Below, in pieces: positions 20,159 through 28,623 of a stretch of DNA of 64,000 nt. Source of the DNA: Limimaricola soesokkakensis (GTDB lineage: Bacteria; Pseudomonadota; Alphaproteobacteria; Rhodobacterales; Rhodobacteraceae); assembly GCF_900172345.1 (NCBI RefSeq), contig NZ_FWFY01000002.1, forward strand, positions 1 through 64,000. Reading direction: 5' to 3'. The notes below the pieces were generated by a model. That model had not been told where the DNA came from. It worked only from the letters and a program-made list of their open reading frames with translations, and did no database searches. Both the position numbers and the translations under genes were made by a program. The stretch's first letter is position 1, and each line of letters starts with the position of its first letter.

Positions 20159-22213
20159 ATGTTCGTGATGCAGATCGCGCTCGGCGGTTGCCTCAAGGCG
20201 CCGCCGATCCACTATGGCCTGACCGACGATACGGGCGGTCATATTGCCTATGTGCTTGCCGCGACCCGCGCGCTCGAGGCGCGGTCCGACATCGATCGCA
20301 TCGACGTGGTGACACGCCGCTTCCACCGGCCGGATCTGGGCATCGCCCATGCCCGCCCGCATGAGAGGCTGGGGCCGAAATCGCGTATCCTGCGGCTGGA
20401 CGACGGCTGCGCCGACTACCTCTCCAAGGAGGCGCTGGAGGCCCGGATTCCCGCGATCACCGAGGCGTTTCTCGACCACCTCGCCGGGCTCGCCCGCAAG
20501 CCCGACGCGATCCACGCGCATTTTGCCGATGCGGCCGAACTGGCTCTCGCGGCCCGCGAACGCTTCGGTATCCCGGTGATCTATACGCCGCACTCTCTCG
20601 GGCTCGACAAGGCTCGGGCGATGCAGGGCCAAGGGGACGCGATGTCGCGGCGCATCGCAGCCGAAACCCGCGCCATCGCGGGCGCCTGCGCCACCGTCGT
20701 TTCCTCCCGCGACGAGGCCGAGCGGCAAGTGGTGGCCTATGACGGGGCCGACCCCGCCCGAATCCACTGCATTGCGCCGGGCGCCACACTGCCCGGCCCC
20801 GCCGACATGCAGGCCGCAAGGGCGTTGATCTCGCCCGAACTGGCCCATCCCGAACGCCCCTTCATCCTCGCCGTGGCGCGCCCGGTCGAAAAGAAGAACC
20901 TCGCCGGTCTGGTGACCGCCTATGCGTCGGCGCCGGGTCTGCGCGATCGTGCGAACCTCGTGATCCTCGCCGGGCTGCGCGGCCCGGGCCGTCAGGGCAG
21001 CGAGGAGCAGCGGCGCGTGATCGTGGGGATCCGACAGGCGATACGCACCCACGGGCTCGAAGGACGGGTGGCCCTGCCGCCCGAACATGACGCGGCGAGC
21101 CTTGGCGGCCTCTACCGTCTCGCCGCCGAGCGGCGCGGCGTCTTTGCCAATCCGGCGCTGACGGAACCGTTCGGCCTGACCATCCTTGAGGCCGCGGCCG
21201 CAGGACTGCCCGTGGTCGCGACCTGCCATGGCGGCCCTTCCGATATCGTCGCGCGGATCGGCCACGGGCTGACCGCGGAGCCGAACGATGCGCAGGCCTT
21301 TGGCGCGGCGTTGTCGCGGCTGATCGGCGATGCCGAGATGCATGCGCGCTGCCGCGAGGCCGCCGCGTCGCACGAAACCGCCTATTCATGGGGCCACTGG
21401 GCTGCCCGGGTCGCCGCGCTCATCGCGCGTATCGCCGCGCCGCGCCCCCTGCCCATCCCCACCCGGATCTTTGCCAGCGACATCGACAATACGCTGACCG
21501 GCGATCGCGACGCGCTGCACGGCTTCGCGCAATGGCGCAAGGGAGGCCACGCGCTCTTCGCCGTGGCGACGGGACGCACCATCACCGAGGCGCGGCGTAT
21601 CCTCGCGGAGTGGGAAATCGACGAGCCCGACGCCTTCATTACCTCGGTCGGCACAGAGATCTACCGCCGCGACGCGACCGGTCGGCTGATCTTCGACAAA
21701 AGCTGGGCCCACGAGATCGAGTGCGACTGGCGCTGCGATGCGATCCGCGACGCGCTCGACAGCCCCTCGATCCGGATGCAGCCCGAGATCGAGCAGCGGC
21801 GCTGGAAGCTGGGCTATCTCGGTGATGCACGACAGGCGATGCGGATCCGCAATCGGCTCGACATGGCGGGGCTCGCGGCGCGGGTCATTGCGTCGCATGG
21901 GCGTCTGATCGACGTCGTTCCCGTCCGCGCGGGCAAGGGCGCGGCGCTGGGCCATCTCGCGCGCAGCCACGGGCTGAGCCTCGACCACTGCGTGGCAGCG
22001 GGCGATTCCGGCAATGACGAATGCATGCTGCGCGCGGCCGGGCGTGCCATCATCGTGGGCAACGCCGATGGCGATCTCGCCCGCCTGCCCCGCCGGCCCG
22101 GCCTTTACCGAAGCCCGCTGGCGTATGCGGCGGGGCTGATGGACGGGCTGAGCTGGGCCGGGCTGACGCCGCAGGAAATGAATGAGCCGGTCATGCGGGT
22201 GGCTGCGGAATGA
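20159..22213 (+). CDS. Bifunctional GT4 glycosyltransferase-HAD phosphatase, sucrose-phosphate synthase-like
   Basis: Two enzymes in one chain (684 residues). Residues 1-435 form a GT4 glycosyltransferase whose start (TDDTGGHIAYVLAATRALE, about 22-40) matches the DTGG segment of sucrose-phosphate synthases. Its EPFGLTILEAAAAGLP block is the nucleotide-sugar E-x7-E motif. Residues 440-675 form a HAD IIB phosphatase with DIDNTLTGD, ATGRT, SVGTEIYRRD and AGDSGNDECM, as in sucrose-phosphate phosphatase. It should join a sugar to a phosphorylated acceptor and then remove the phosphate. The product may be sucrose, mannosylfructose or another glycoside. An ATG three codons later (20168) is an equally good start. 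It is coupled to the next gene by ATGA overlap. Confidence 0.85.
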   Translation: MFVMQIALGGCLKAPPIHYGLTDDTGGHIAYVLAATRALEARSDIDRIDVVTRRFHRPDLGIAHARPHERLGPKSRILRLDDGCADYLSKEALEARIPAITEAFLDHLAGLARKPDAIHAHFADAAELALAARERFGIPVIYTPHSLGLDKARAMQGQGDAMSRRIAAETRAIAGACATVVSSRDEAERQVVAYDGADPARIHCIAPGATLPGPADMQAARALISPELAHPERPFILAVARPVEKKNLAGLVTAYASAPGLRDRANLVILAGLRGPGRQGSEEQRRVIVGIRQAIRTHGLEGRVALPPEHDAASLGGLYRLAAERRGVFANPALTEPFGLTILEAAAAGLPVVATCHGGPSDIVARIGHGLTAEPNDAQAFGAALSRLIGDAEMHARCREAAASHETAYSWGHWAARVAALIARIAAPRPLPIPTRIFASDIDNTLTGDRDALHGFAQWRKGGHALFAVATGRTITEARRILAEWEIDEPDAFITSVGTEIYRRDATGRLIFDKSWAHEIECDWRCDAIRDALDSPSIRMQPEIEQRRWKLGYLGDARQAMRIRNRLDMAGLAARVIASHGRLIDVVPVRAGKGAALGHLARSHGLSLDHCVAAGDSGNDECMLRAAGRAIIVGNADGDLARLPRRPGLYRSPLAYAAGLMDGLSWAGLTPQEMNEPVMRVAAE

Positions 22214-23331
22214 GGCCGCTGGGTTACTTCGTACACCACCAAGGGCGCGGCCATGCCGAGCGTTGCGCCGCGCTGGCCTGGGCGCTGCCGCCGGAGCGGC
22301 CGATCACCATCTTCTGCGCCCGCGACGATATCTTGCCGTCACTGCCGTCCCACGCGCAGATCGTCACCATCCCGTCGCTGTTCGAGGCAAGCGGGGCCGA
22401 GGCGCCGGGCCTCGCCGATCTCGACACGCCTGACACGCTGCATTGCGCACCGGTGGGCTGGCCCGGCATCCGCGAGGCGATGGGTCTAATCGCGGGTTGG
22501 TTCCGCGAGGCCGATCCGGCGCTGATGGTCTGCGACGTCTCGGCCGAGATCGCGCAACTTGCGCGGATCTGCTCGGTTCCGCATGTGAAGGTGCTGCAGC
22601 ATGGCGACCGGAGCGATCCCGGACATGTCGCCGCCTATCGCGGGGCCTTGGGACTGCTCGCGCCCTGCCACGAGGATCTGGCGCAGCCCGACTGGTCGGG
22701 CGGAATGCGGGACAAGACGCATTTCGCGGGCGGTCTCGGGATCGCCCCGATGCCCGGGCGCACCGAGGCCCGCGCCCGGCTGGGCATCGCCGCCGATGAA
22801 AGGGTTACTCTGGTCGTCTCCGGCGGTGGCGGCTCGGGCTTTGCGCAGGCGCCGATTGGTGTCGGCGCCCGCGCCTTTCCCGATTGGCAGTGGCACAGCA
22901 TCGGCCATGTTGCGCGCGATTGGCACGCCACCGAGCCTGGAAACCTGATCCATCACGGCTGGGTCGATGACGCGCCCGACAGGATCGCGGCCGCCGATCT
23001 GGTCATTGCCTCGACCGGCAACACCACCTGCCATCAGGTGATGGCGGCTGGGGTGCCGTGGATCGCGGTGCCGGAATGGCGCTACTTCGACGAGCAGCAC
23101 GCCAAGGCCCGCGCCCTCGATGCGGCCGGTGTCGCCCATGTCGAGCCGCATCTCCCCTCCTCGGTCCATGCTTGGCGCGCGGCGGTCGATGCGGTCTTGG
23201 CGCGCCATGACGCGGCGCGCATGCGCGCGCTCGTCTCCCCCGATGCCGCCCAGAACGCTGCCGCATGGCTCGAAACGCTGATCCGGCGGGGCTGGGACCA
23301 AAGCGCCCCGCTCGCCCTCGTTGCCGAATGA
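22210..23331 (+). CDS. Glycosyltransferase, GT28/MurG-like fold
   Basis: Protein of 373 residues that begins with GYFVHHQGRGHAERCAALA, the N-terminal glycine loop of GT-B enzymes of the MurG type. A C-terminal nucleotide-sugar domain contains the VSGGGGSGF loop (near 200) and ASTGNTTCHQVMAAGVPWIA (near 275), a variant of the family's acceptor/donor switch. It overlaps the GT4-HAD stop by 4 nt, so the two are made together. It likely adds another sugar to, or uses, the product of its partner. Donor and acceptor are not readable from the sequence. Confidence 0.78.
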   Translation: MRPLGYFVHHQGRGHAERCAALAWALPPERPITIFCARDDILPSLPSHAQIVTIPSLFEASGAEAPGLADLDTPDTLHCAPVGWPGIREAMGLIAGWFREADPALMVCDVSAEIAQLARICSVPHVKVLQHGDRSDPGHVAAYRGALGLLAPCHEDLAQPDWSGGMRDKTHFAGGLGIAPMPGRTEARARLGIAADERVTLVVSGGGGSGFAQAPIGVGARAFPDWQWHSIGHVARDWHATEPGNLIHHGWVDDAPDRIAAADLVIASTGNTTCHQVMAAGVPWIAVPEWRYFDEQHAKARALDAAGVAHVEPHLPSSVHAWRAAVDAVLARHDAARMRALVSPDAAQNAAAWLETLIRRGWDQSAPLALVAE

Positions 23332-23347
23332 ACCCCAGGAGTTACCC

Positions 23348-24274
23348 ATGACCGCTTCCGTCCTGACCATCGCCCGCGGGCGCGATGCGCATCTTGCCAA
23401 TCTCGTGCGCGGGCTGTCGCGCCAGACCGAGATGCCGACAGAGCTGGTGATCGTGCGCATGCAGGAAGCGACGTACGCCCTGCCCGACGCCCCCTTCCCG
23501 GTGCGGCAAGTGGCGCTGATCCGCGACAGCCTGCCGCTCGCCGAAGCGCGCAACCTCGCCGCCGGCGAAGCACAAGGTAACGAGTTGCTGTTCCTCGACG
23601 TCGACTGCATCCCCGATCCGGATTTCGTAGCCGATTACCGCCGCCACCTCGCCGGTTTCAAAGGGCTGGTGATGGGCGAGGTCATGTATCTGCCCGATGG
23701 CGTGAACCGCGACGGCTGGGACTATGCCGATTTCGAGGCCGTGGCCGAGCGCCATTCCGACCGACAGGGCCCGCCGCCGCAGGGCATCCGGGATTGCACC
23801 GACTACCGCTGCTTCTGGTCGTTGAACTTCGCGATCCGCCGCGCCGATTTCGAGCGTATCGGCGGCTTTGACACGCGGTTTCACGGCTATGGCGGAGAGG
23901 ATACCGATTTCGGCCGATCGCTCGAGGAAGCGGGAATGAAGATCGGCTGGGCCAAGGGCGCGCGTGCCTATCACCAGTACCATCCGCACCACATGCCGCC
24001 CGTGCACCATCTCGAAAGCGTCGTGCGCAACGCCGAGCTGTTCCGCGGGAAATGGGGCCATCGTACCATGGGGCACTGGCTCCATGCCTTCGAACTGATG
24101 GGGCTGATCGCGCAAGACGAAACCGCGATCCGCATTCTGCGCGCGCCCTCCGAGGGGGATCTGGCGCTGACCCGGCACCAGAGCTACCGGCCTTACTGCA
24201 ACTCGGCCGAGGTGATCCGCGAGATCGAGCGGCGCCGTGCGGTGCCCAGCGCCGCCCCGGTCGCAGCGGAATAG
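23348..24274 (+). CDS. Family 2 glycosyltransferase (galactosyltransferase-like)
   Basis: GT-A enzyme of 308 residues. It has a nucleotide-sugar binding beta-strand start (SVLTIARGRDAHLANLVRGL), the metal-binding LFLDVDCIPDPDF (DxD, about 95) and a C-terminal GYGGEDTDFGRSLEEAG block (about 187) typical of galactosyltransferase-type GT2 proteins. ATG at 23348 is used, with CAGGAG upstream; a TTG at 23321 inside the previous gene is rejected. It is the third gene of the run and 16 nt after the GT28-like gene. No membrane segment is visible, so a cytoplasmic product is expected. Confidence 0.82.
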   Translation: MTASVLTIARGRDAHLANLVRGLSRQTEMPTELVIVRMQEATYALPDAPFPVRQVALIRDSLPLAEARNLAAGEAQGNELLFLDVDCIPDPDFVADYRRHLAGFKGLVMGEVMYLPDGVNRDGWDYADFEAVAERHSDRQGPPPQGIRDCTDYRCFWSLNFAIRRADFERIGGFDTRFHGYGGEDTDFGRSLEEAGMKIGWAKGARAYHQYHPHHMPPVHHLESVVRNAELFRGKWGHRTMGHWLHAFELMGLIAQDETAIRILRAPSEGDLALTRHQSYRPYCNSAEVIREIERRRAVPSAAPVAAE

Positions 24275-24280
24275 AGGGTC

Positions 24281-25417
24281 TCAGGCCCCGGCGGTCACGA
24301 CCTCCGGGGCGACCTCCAGCTCGTGCGGTGCATATGCGATGCCCGGCCAGTCCGCCTCGCGCGCCGCGACCGCCTCGGCGTAAAGCGCCTCATAGCCATC
24401 CACCATCGCGCGGATCGAGAATTTTTCCTCGACCCGGGCCCGCGCCGCTTCGCGCGGCAAGCTCATCGCCTTGACGAGCGCTTGGGCCAAGGCCTCGGCA
24501 TCATTCGGCGGGGCATAGGTGCCGCAGGGGCCGATCACTTCCCGTACCGCACCCATCTCGACTGCCGCCACCGGCAGGCCACATGCCATCGCCTCGATCG
24601 CCGCAAGGCCGAAGGGCTCGTCCCAGAGCGGGGTGAAGAGCAGGGCGGAGGCTCGTCCGAAGGCCGAGGCCAGATTCGCCCCTGCGAGATGGCCGCCATA
24701 GCGGATATCGCCTCCCAGAAGCGGCGCGATCTCGTCCTTGAAGTAATCGCGGTGCTCGATCACCCCGTAGAGCGTCAGCGGCACGCCCGCGATCCGCGCC
24801 GCCTGCACCGCCAGATGCGTGCCCTTTGTCGGCGTGATCCGCCCGGCCCAGACCGCCGATCCATCGCCCGAGGCCGAAAACGGCCAGTCCGCCAGGGCGA
24901 TGCCGTTGCCCACGACCCGAGCCGAGGCCGGCGGAACCTCCCACCAGCGCCCGAGCTGCAACCGTGAGCAGGTGGTGACGAGGTGCCACGGTGCCACGCT
25001 GTCGCCCATCGCCCGGCGCAGCGCCACGAAGGGTGGCACATGCATCGACGACACCATCGGCAGCCGCCGCGCCCGCGACAGGCGCGGCGGAAAGCGGTGC
25101 AGCGTGTTGTTGTGCACCACGTCGAACGCCCCTGCCGCCACATCGCGGCAGGCCGCCGCGAACGTGGCATCGAGCAGGTCGTTGAGCGTGTCGGTGCCGT
25201 GAAAATCATGCCACGGGTAGCGGCGGTCGTAATGCTCCTCCAACACCGCATGCAGTCGCACTTCCGGCGGCGGGGCGCTGTCGCCGCTGGCGAACAGCGT
25301 GACCTCGTGACCCCGGGCCGCCAGTTCGCGCGCGAGGTGCCAGCCATGCGCCTCCATGCCCCCCATGAAGGGCGGCCGCAGCGGGTGGCGGATATGGGTC
25401 ATCAGGGCGATCTTCAC
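24281..25417 (-). CDS. Family 4 glycosyltransferase
   Basis: GT4 enzyme of 378 residues. The N-terminal GT-B domain begins VKIALMTHIRHPL and carries the PFMGGMEAHGWHLARELA acceptor loop. The C-terminal donor domain has WAGRITPTKGTHLA and DEPFGLAAIEAMACGLP (E-x7-E). The start is a GTG at 25417 with AGGGAG 7 nt before it; the frame runs further upstream but without a start signal. It converges with the GT2 gene with only 6 nt between stops. It may belong to the same carbohydrate locus, though it is transcribed separately. Donor unknown. Confidence 0.85.
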   Translation of the reverse strand: MKIALMTHIRHPLRPPFMGGMEAHGWHLARELAARGHEVTLFASGDSAPPPEVRLHAVLEEHYDRRYPWHDFHGTDTLNDLLDATFAAACRDVAAGAFDVVHNNTLHRFPPRLSRARRLPMVSSMHVPPFVALRRAMGDSVAPWHLVTTCSRLQLGRWWEVPPASARVVGNGIALADWPFSASGDGSAVWAGRITPTKGTHLAVQAARIAGVPLTLYGVIEHRDYFKDEIAPLLGGDIRYGGHLAGANLASAFGRASALLFTPLWDEPFGLAAIEAMACGLPVAAVEMGAVREVIGPCGTYAPPNDAEALAQALVKAMSLPREAARARVEEKFSIRAMVDGYEALYAEAVAAREADWPGIAYAPHELEVAPEVVTAGA

Positions 25418-25571
25418 ACATACGCTCCCTAGCGGTCTTTCATGGCTGACAACTGCGCTCCACGCCGGAGGGGTCAAGGCCGGGTGCGGGGCCGCACCGG
25501 CGCAAAGCCCACGGAACGAAGCGCCCGACCGCGTCGTTCCACCTGCGAACCCAGGCGGAAAGGATGATCCC

Positions 25572-26255
25572 ATGAGCCTCAAACGGATTCTCGGCGTCAT
25601 GCTGGCCTCGCGGATGGCCGGGCGCGGTCGGCGCCGCGGCAGCCTCGGCAGCGCGGCGCTGCTCGGCGGTCTTGGTGGCCGCGGGCTGCGCGGCAAGGCC
25701 GGCGTCGCGGCGCTGGGCTACATGGCCTACCAGGCCTATCGCGATCACCAATCGCGCCAACGCGCCAGCGGCTCCACCGCCCATGCGGCCTCCAGCGGCT
25801 CCGGATCGGGGCTAAGCGGCATCTTCGACCAGATCGCCGGGGCGCTGGGCGGCGAGGCGCAATCGACCGAGACGCCCGATCCGCGCCACCAGCAGGCCGC
25901 CGAGGCGATGAGCGACGACCGCGCCCTGCTGTTGATCCGGGGCATGATCGCGGCGGCCCATGCGGACGGCAATCTCTCGGCGGATGAGCGGCACCGCATC
26001 GCCGGCCAGCTCGACGAGGCCGAGGCCAGCGCCGATGAGCGGCGGCTGATCGCCACGGAAATCGAGAACCCCAAGCCGATCGACACGTTGCTTTCGCGGA
26101 TCGACGACCATGATACGGCGATCGAGTTCTACCTTGCCTCCCGCGCCGCGGTGGATTCCGAGACGGAGGCGAACCGCGCCTATCTGACGCTGCTCAGAAA
26201 TCGGCTCGGCATCACCGAGGAAGAGGCGCGCGAGGCCGAGGAGCTCGCTCCCTGA
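25572..26255 (+). CDS. DUF533 / TerB-like protein
   Basis: Protein of 227 residues. Residues 1-55 are basic and glycine-rich with a short hydrophobic stretch, 55-100 are a flexible Ser/Gly/His linker, and 105-225 form a helical TerB-like domain (LLIRGMIAAAHADGNLSADE) as in YebE. TerB-fold proteins bind metal ions or act in envelope stress, but DUF533 members have no settled role. GAAAGGA precedes the ATG at 25572 by a good distance. The gene stands alone and ends at a strong terminator. Confidence 0.82.
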   Translation: MSLKRILGVMLASRMAGRGRRRGSLGSAALLGGLGGRGLRGKAGVAALGYMAYQAYRDHQSRQRASGSTAHAASSGSGSGLSGIFDQIAGALGGEAQSTETPDPRHQQAAEAMSDDRALLLIRGMIAAAHADGNLSADERHRIAGQLDEAEASADERRLIATEIENPKPIDTLLSRIDDHDTAIEFYLASRAAVDSETEANRAYLTLLRNRLGITEEEAREAEELAP

Positions 26256-26282
26256 TCCCGCCTTGTCGCGTCTTGAAACGCG

Positions 26283-26314
26283 AAAGGGCCGCTTCCACTC
26301 GGAAGCGGCCCTTT
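26283..26314 (+). terminator. Rho-independent terminator after the DUF533 gene
   Basis: A 14-bp perfect stem, AAAGGGCCGCTTCC with GGAAGCGGCCCTTT, has a 4-nt loop (ACTC) and is followed by TT on the plus strand (a five-T run in all). It lies 28 nt after the DUF533 stop. It may also act on the minus-strand DUF2934 gene that ends at 26343. Confidence 0.88.
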
Positions 26315-26342
26315 TTCTGTCATGCCCGTTCGGCATCCGGCC

Positions 26343-26861
26343 TCAGCGGGTTTCGCTCGGCCCCTTGGCATAGGCGTCGGCGGTCTTCTCCGGGCCAGAG
26401 CGCACGGCCCGGCGGGAGACCTTCTTTTCGCCCGGTTTCACGGTGTTGCCGCCCTCGGCCGCCCCCGCCTTGTCGGGATCGACCTTGGCACTCTTGCGGG
26501 GACGACCACGCTTGGGTGCGGCGCCGGGCTCGGTCTTCTTGGCAGCGCTCTTGCGGCGCCCGCCGGTGGCGGGGGTTGTGTCGGCGATCTGCTCGCCGGG
26601 GGCCTCCGGCATGCCTTCGCGGGCCTGCTGCACGTCCATCTCGTCGAGCCCGTCCGCGTTCAAGGGCAGGTCATCGCTGCGACCGGCAAGCCCCGCCGCG
26701 GCAGCCGTATCAGGCGCCACGTCGGTATCGGTCGCGTCCTCGGCGTCGATCTGCGCCACCGCTTCGTGCCAGTGATCCTGGTGGCGCCCTTCGGGCGCAC
26801 CCTCGCGCTGCCACAGATCATAGGCGCGCTGCCGGATCCGTTCTTCCCTGTCCTCGGCCAT
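26343..26861 (-). CDS. DUF2934 domain protein with basic, Ala/Lys-rich tail
   Basis: Protein of 172 residues. Residues 1-40 form the DUF2934 motif (ERIRQRAYDLWQREGAPEGR), a short helical segment of unknown function common in soil and marine alphaproteobacteria. The rest is disordered. The end (about 100-170) is rich in Lys, Arg, Ala and Pro with a PKRGRPRKSAK stretch that resembles an AT-hook, so nucleic acid binding is possible. ATG at 26861 is chosen as the conserved MAEDREERIR start. It stands alone, head-to-tail upstream of the tRNA. Confidence 0.75.
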   Translation of the reverse strand: MAEDREERIRQRAYDLWQREGAPEGRHQDHWHEAVAQIDAEDATDTDVAPDTAAAAGLAGRSDDLPLNADGLDEMDVQQAREGMPEAPGEQIADTTPATGGRRKSAAKKTEPGAAPKRGRPRKSAKVDPDKAGAAEGGNTVKPGEKKVSRRAVRSGPEKTADAYAKGPSETR

Positions 26862-27011
26862 CGGGGTCCTCCCGGTTGAATCCACGTTCTTTTCCGGAGG
26901 TATCGCGGCTTCGCAGGATTTCGAGTCCCCGGTCTGAAAAGATAGCATTTGAAACGACGAAAGCCCCCGGAGGGGCTTCATCGATCTCTCGTTCCGAATG
27001 GGAGGAAGTGG

Positions 27012-27085
27012 CGGACTGGGGAGGATTCGAACCCCCGACCCCTTGATTCGTAGTCAAGTACTCTATCCAACTGAGCTACCAGTCC
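27012..27085 (-). tRNA. tRNA-Arg (anticodon ACG)
   Basis: The minus strand folds into a full cloverleaf of 74 nt without CCA. The acceptor GGACTGG pairs with CCAGTCC (discriminator G). The D arm contains AGTTGGATA, and the anticodon stem CTTGA/TCAAG holds the loop CTACGAA. The T arm GGGGG-TTCGAAT-CCTCC follows. Anticodon ACG, read with inosine, serves CGU/CGC/CGA arginine codons. The CCA end is not encoded. Confidence 0.97.
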
Positions 27086-27191
27086 GCTGTAGAGTGAGGC
27101 CGATCTACCGTCCGGTGCCGGGACATGCAAGGGCCGTTTTCGAGAAATCTTCACGTTTCTGCCCGACCTCCCTCCTGCCGTGGCGGCAGGC

Positions 27192-28589
27192 CTAGCCGAC
27201 TGCCAACTGTGGAGCGCTGCGCGGCAGGCAGATCGCGAACTGGGTGCCGGTCTCGTCGCTGCGCGTCAGTTCGAGCCGGCCGCCATGGCCGCGCACCAGC
27301 TCGGCGGCGATGGCGAGGCCCAGCCCGGTGCCGCCCTTGGCCACGCCGCCGCGAAACGCCCGGAACAGATGCTCCCGCGCCTTGGGCGGCAAGCCCGGCC
27401 CGGTATCGGTGACATAGATCCACCATGCATCCTCGTCCTCGCGCGCCGAAACGGTGACGCGCCCGCCCCCGCCCTTCGCCATGATCGCCTGGCGCGCGTT
27501 GCGCACGAGGTTCGACAGCACGCGGAACAGCTGCTCGGCATCGGCGCGCAGCACCAGCCCCGGCGGCACCTCGTCGTGGAACTCGACCTCGCCGCCCTCG
27601 CCCGCGGCCAGCCGCTCCGCCTCCAGCACTTCCGTGACCAAGGCCGCCAGCGGCAGCCGGGCGAGCTGTGGCGGCGGCTCCTCGGCACGGCCGAAGGCCA
27701 GCGACGATTCGCACAGGTTCACCGCGCGGGTGATCGAGCCGACCAGCTTGGGCGCCATGCGCTTGACCAGCGGATCCTCGGAGCTGTCGAGCCGGTCGGC
27801 GAAGAGCTGGGCCGAGGTGAGGATGTTGCGCAGGTCATGGCTGACCTTGGCCACGCCGGAGCCTAGCTGGGCCAGCCGGTCCTTCTGGCGCAGCGCCGAG
27901 GTGAGCTGCGTTTCCATCGCCTGCAGCGCCGTCTCGGCCTCGCGCAGCTCGCGCAGCCCGGCGCGCGGCGCGATGATCCGGCGCGCATCCTCGGGCGCGT
28001 CGGCATAGCTCTGGATCTGCGCAACCACCCGCTTGATCGGGGTCACGAGAAAAGCCTGCACCGCGGCGAAGAGCAGCGCCGCCGTCACCACCGAGATCAC
28101 CGCCGAGAGAATCAGGATGCGCAGACCGTATTCCAGCATTTCGGCGCGCAACGGCGCCTCGTCCATCGTCACCTCGATCAGAAGCCCGCCCTGCTGCACC
28201 GGGTCGCCGATCACCCGGATGATCCGCTCATCGGCGTCGAGAAGGGTGCGCAGAGCGTCGCGGATCAGTTGCAGCGCGGAATCATTGCGTAGATCGTAGG
28301 TGGCGTGGATCGGCTCGGGAATCGGCGAGGACAGCGCGAGCTGGCGTACCTCGTCACGCCGGAGCACGACGTTGTAGACGCCGGCATTCTCCAGAAGCTC
28401 CGCCTCGAGATCGGCATCGAGCGTCTCCGAGGCCAACAGCGCCAGCGAGGCGATCTGCGCCCGCTCGAGCCGCAGCTGCAGGTAATCCTGCCGGAACCGC
28501 GCCACCGAAGGGACGAAGATCAGCACCTCGGCCAGCATCACGAAGACCGTGGTCAGAGCGAGGAATCGTCCGGAGAGGGTATTGAACAT
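27192..28589 (-). CDS. Orphan membrane sensor histidine kinase
   Basis: Kinase of 465 residues. Membrane helices lie at about 8-28 and 155-181 with a 125-residue periplasmic sensor between them, followed by a HAMP-like linker (about 180-235). The dimerisation/phosphoacceptor helix carries the H-box KVSHDLRNILTS (His251). The ATPase domain has an N-box (NLVRNARQAI) and the G-boxes DTGPGLP and GGTGLGLAIA. All catalytic motifs are intact. No response regulator gene is nearby, so its partner is elsewhere; the periplasmic domain matches no sensor I recognise. It is 34 nt downstream of the flavin oxidoreductase gene on the same strand and could be co-transcribed with it. Confidence 0.9.
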   Translation of the reverse strand: MFNTLSGRFLALTTVFVMLAEVLIFVPSVARFRQDYLQLRLERAQIASLALLASETLDADLEAELLENAGVYNVVLRRDEVRQLALSSPIPEPIHATYDLRNDSALQLIRDALRTLLDADERIIRVIGDPVQQGGLLIEVTMDEAPLRAEMLEYGLRILILSAVISVVTAALLFAAVQAFLVTPIKRVVAQIQSYADAPEDARRIIAPRAGLRELREAETALQAMETQLTSALRQKDRLAQLGSGVAKVSHDLRNILTSAQLFADRLDSSEDPLVKRMAPKLVGSITRAVNLCESSLAFGRAEEPPPQLARLPLAALVTEVLEAERLAAGEGGEVEFHDEVPPGLVLRADAEQLFRVLSNLVRNARQAIMAKGGGGRVTVSAREDEDAWWIYVTDTGPGLPPKAREHLFRAFRGGVAKGGTGLGLAIAAELVRGHGGRLELTRSDETGTQFAICLPRSAPQLAVG

Positions 28590-28623
28590 CTGGTCCCTTT
28601 TGCGCCGCCGGGCGGCCGGACCC

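Noticed and set aside
20159-25417. Capsule or O-antigen locus
   Set aside because: No flippase, polymerase, chain-length or export genes and no lipid-carrier initiating transferase are present.
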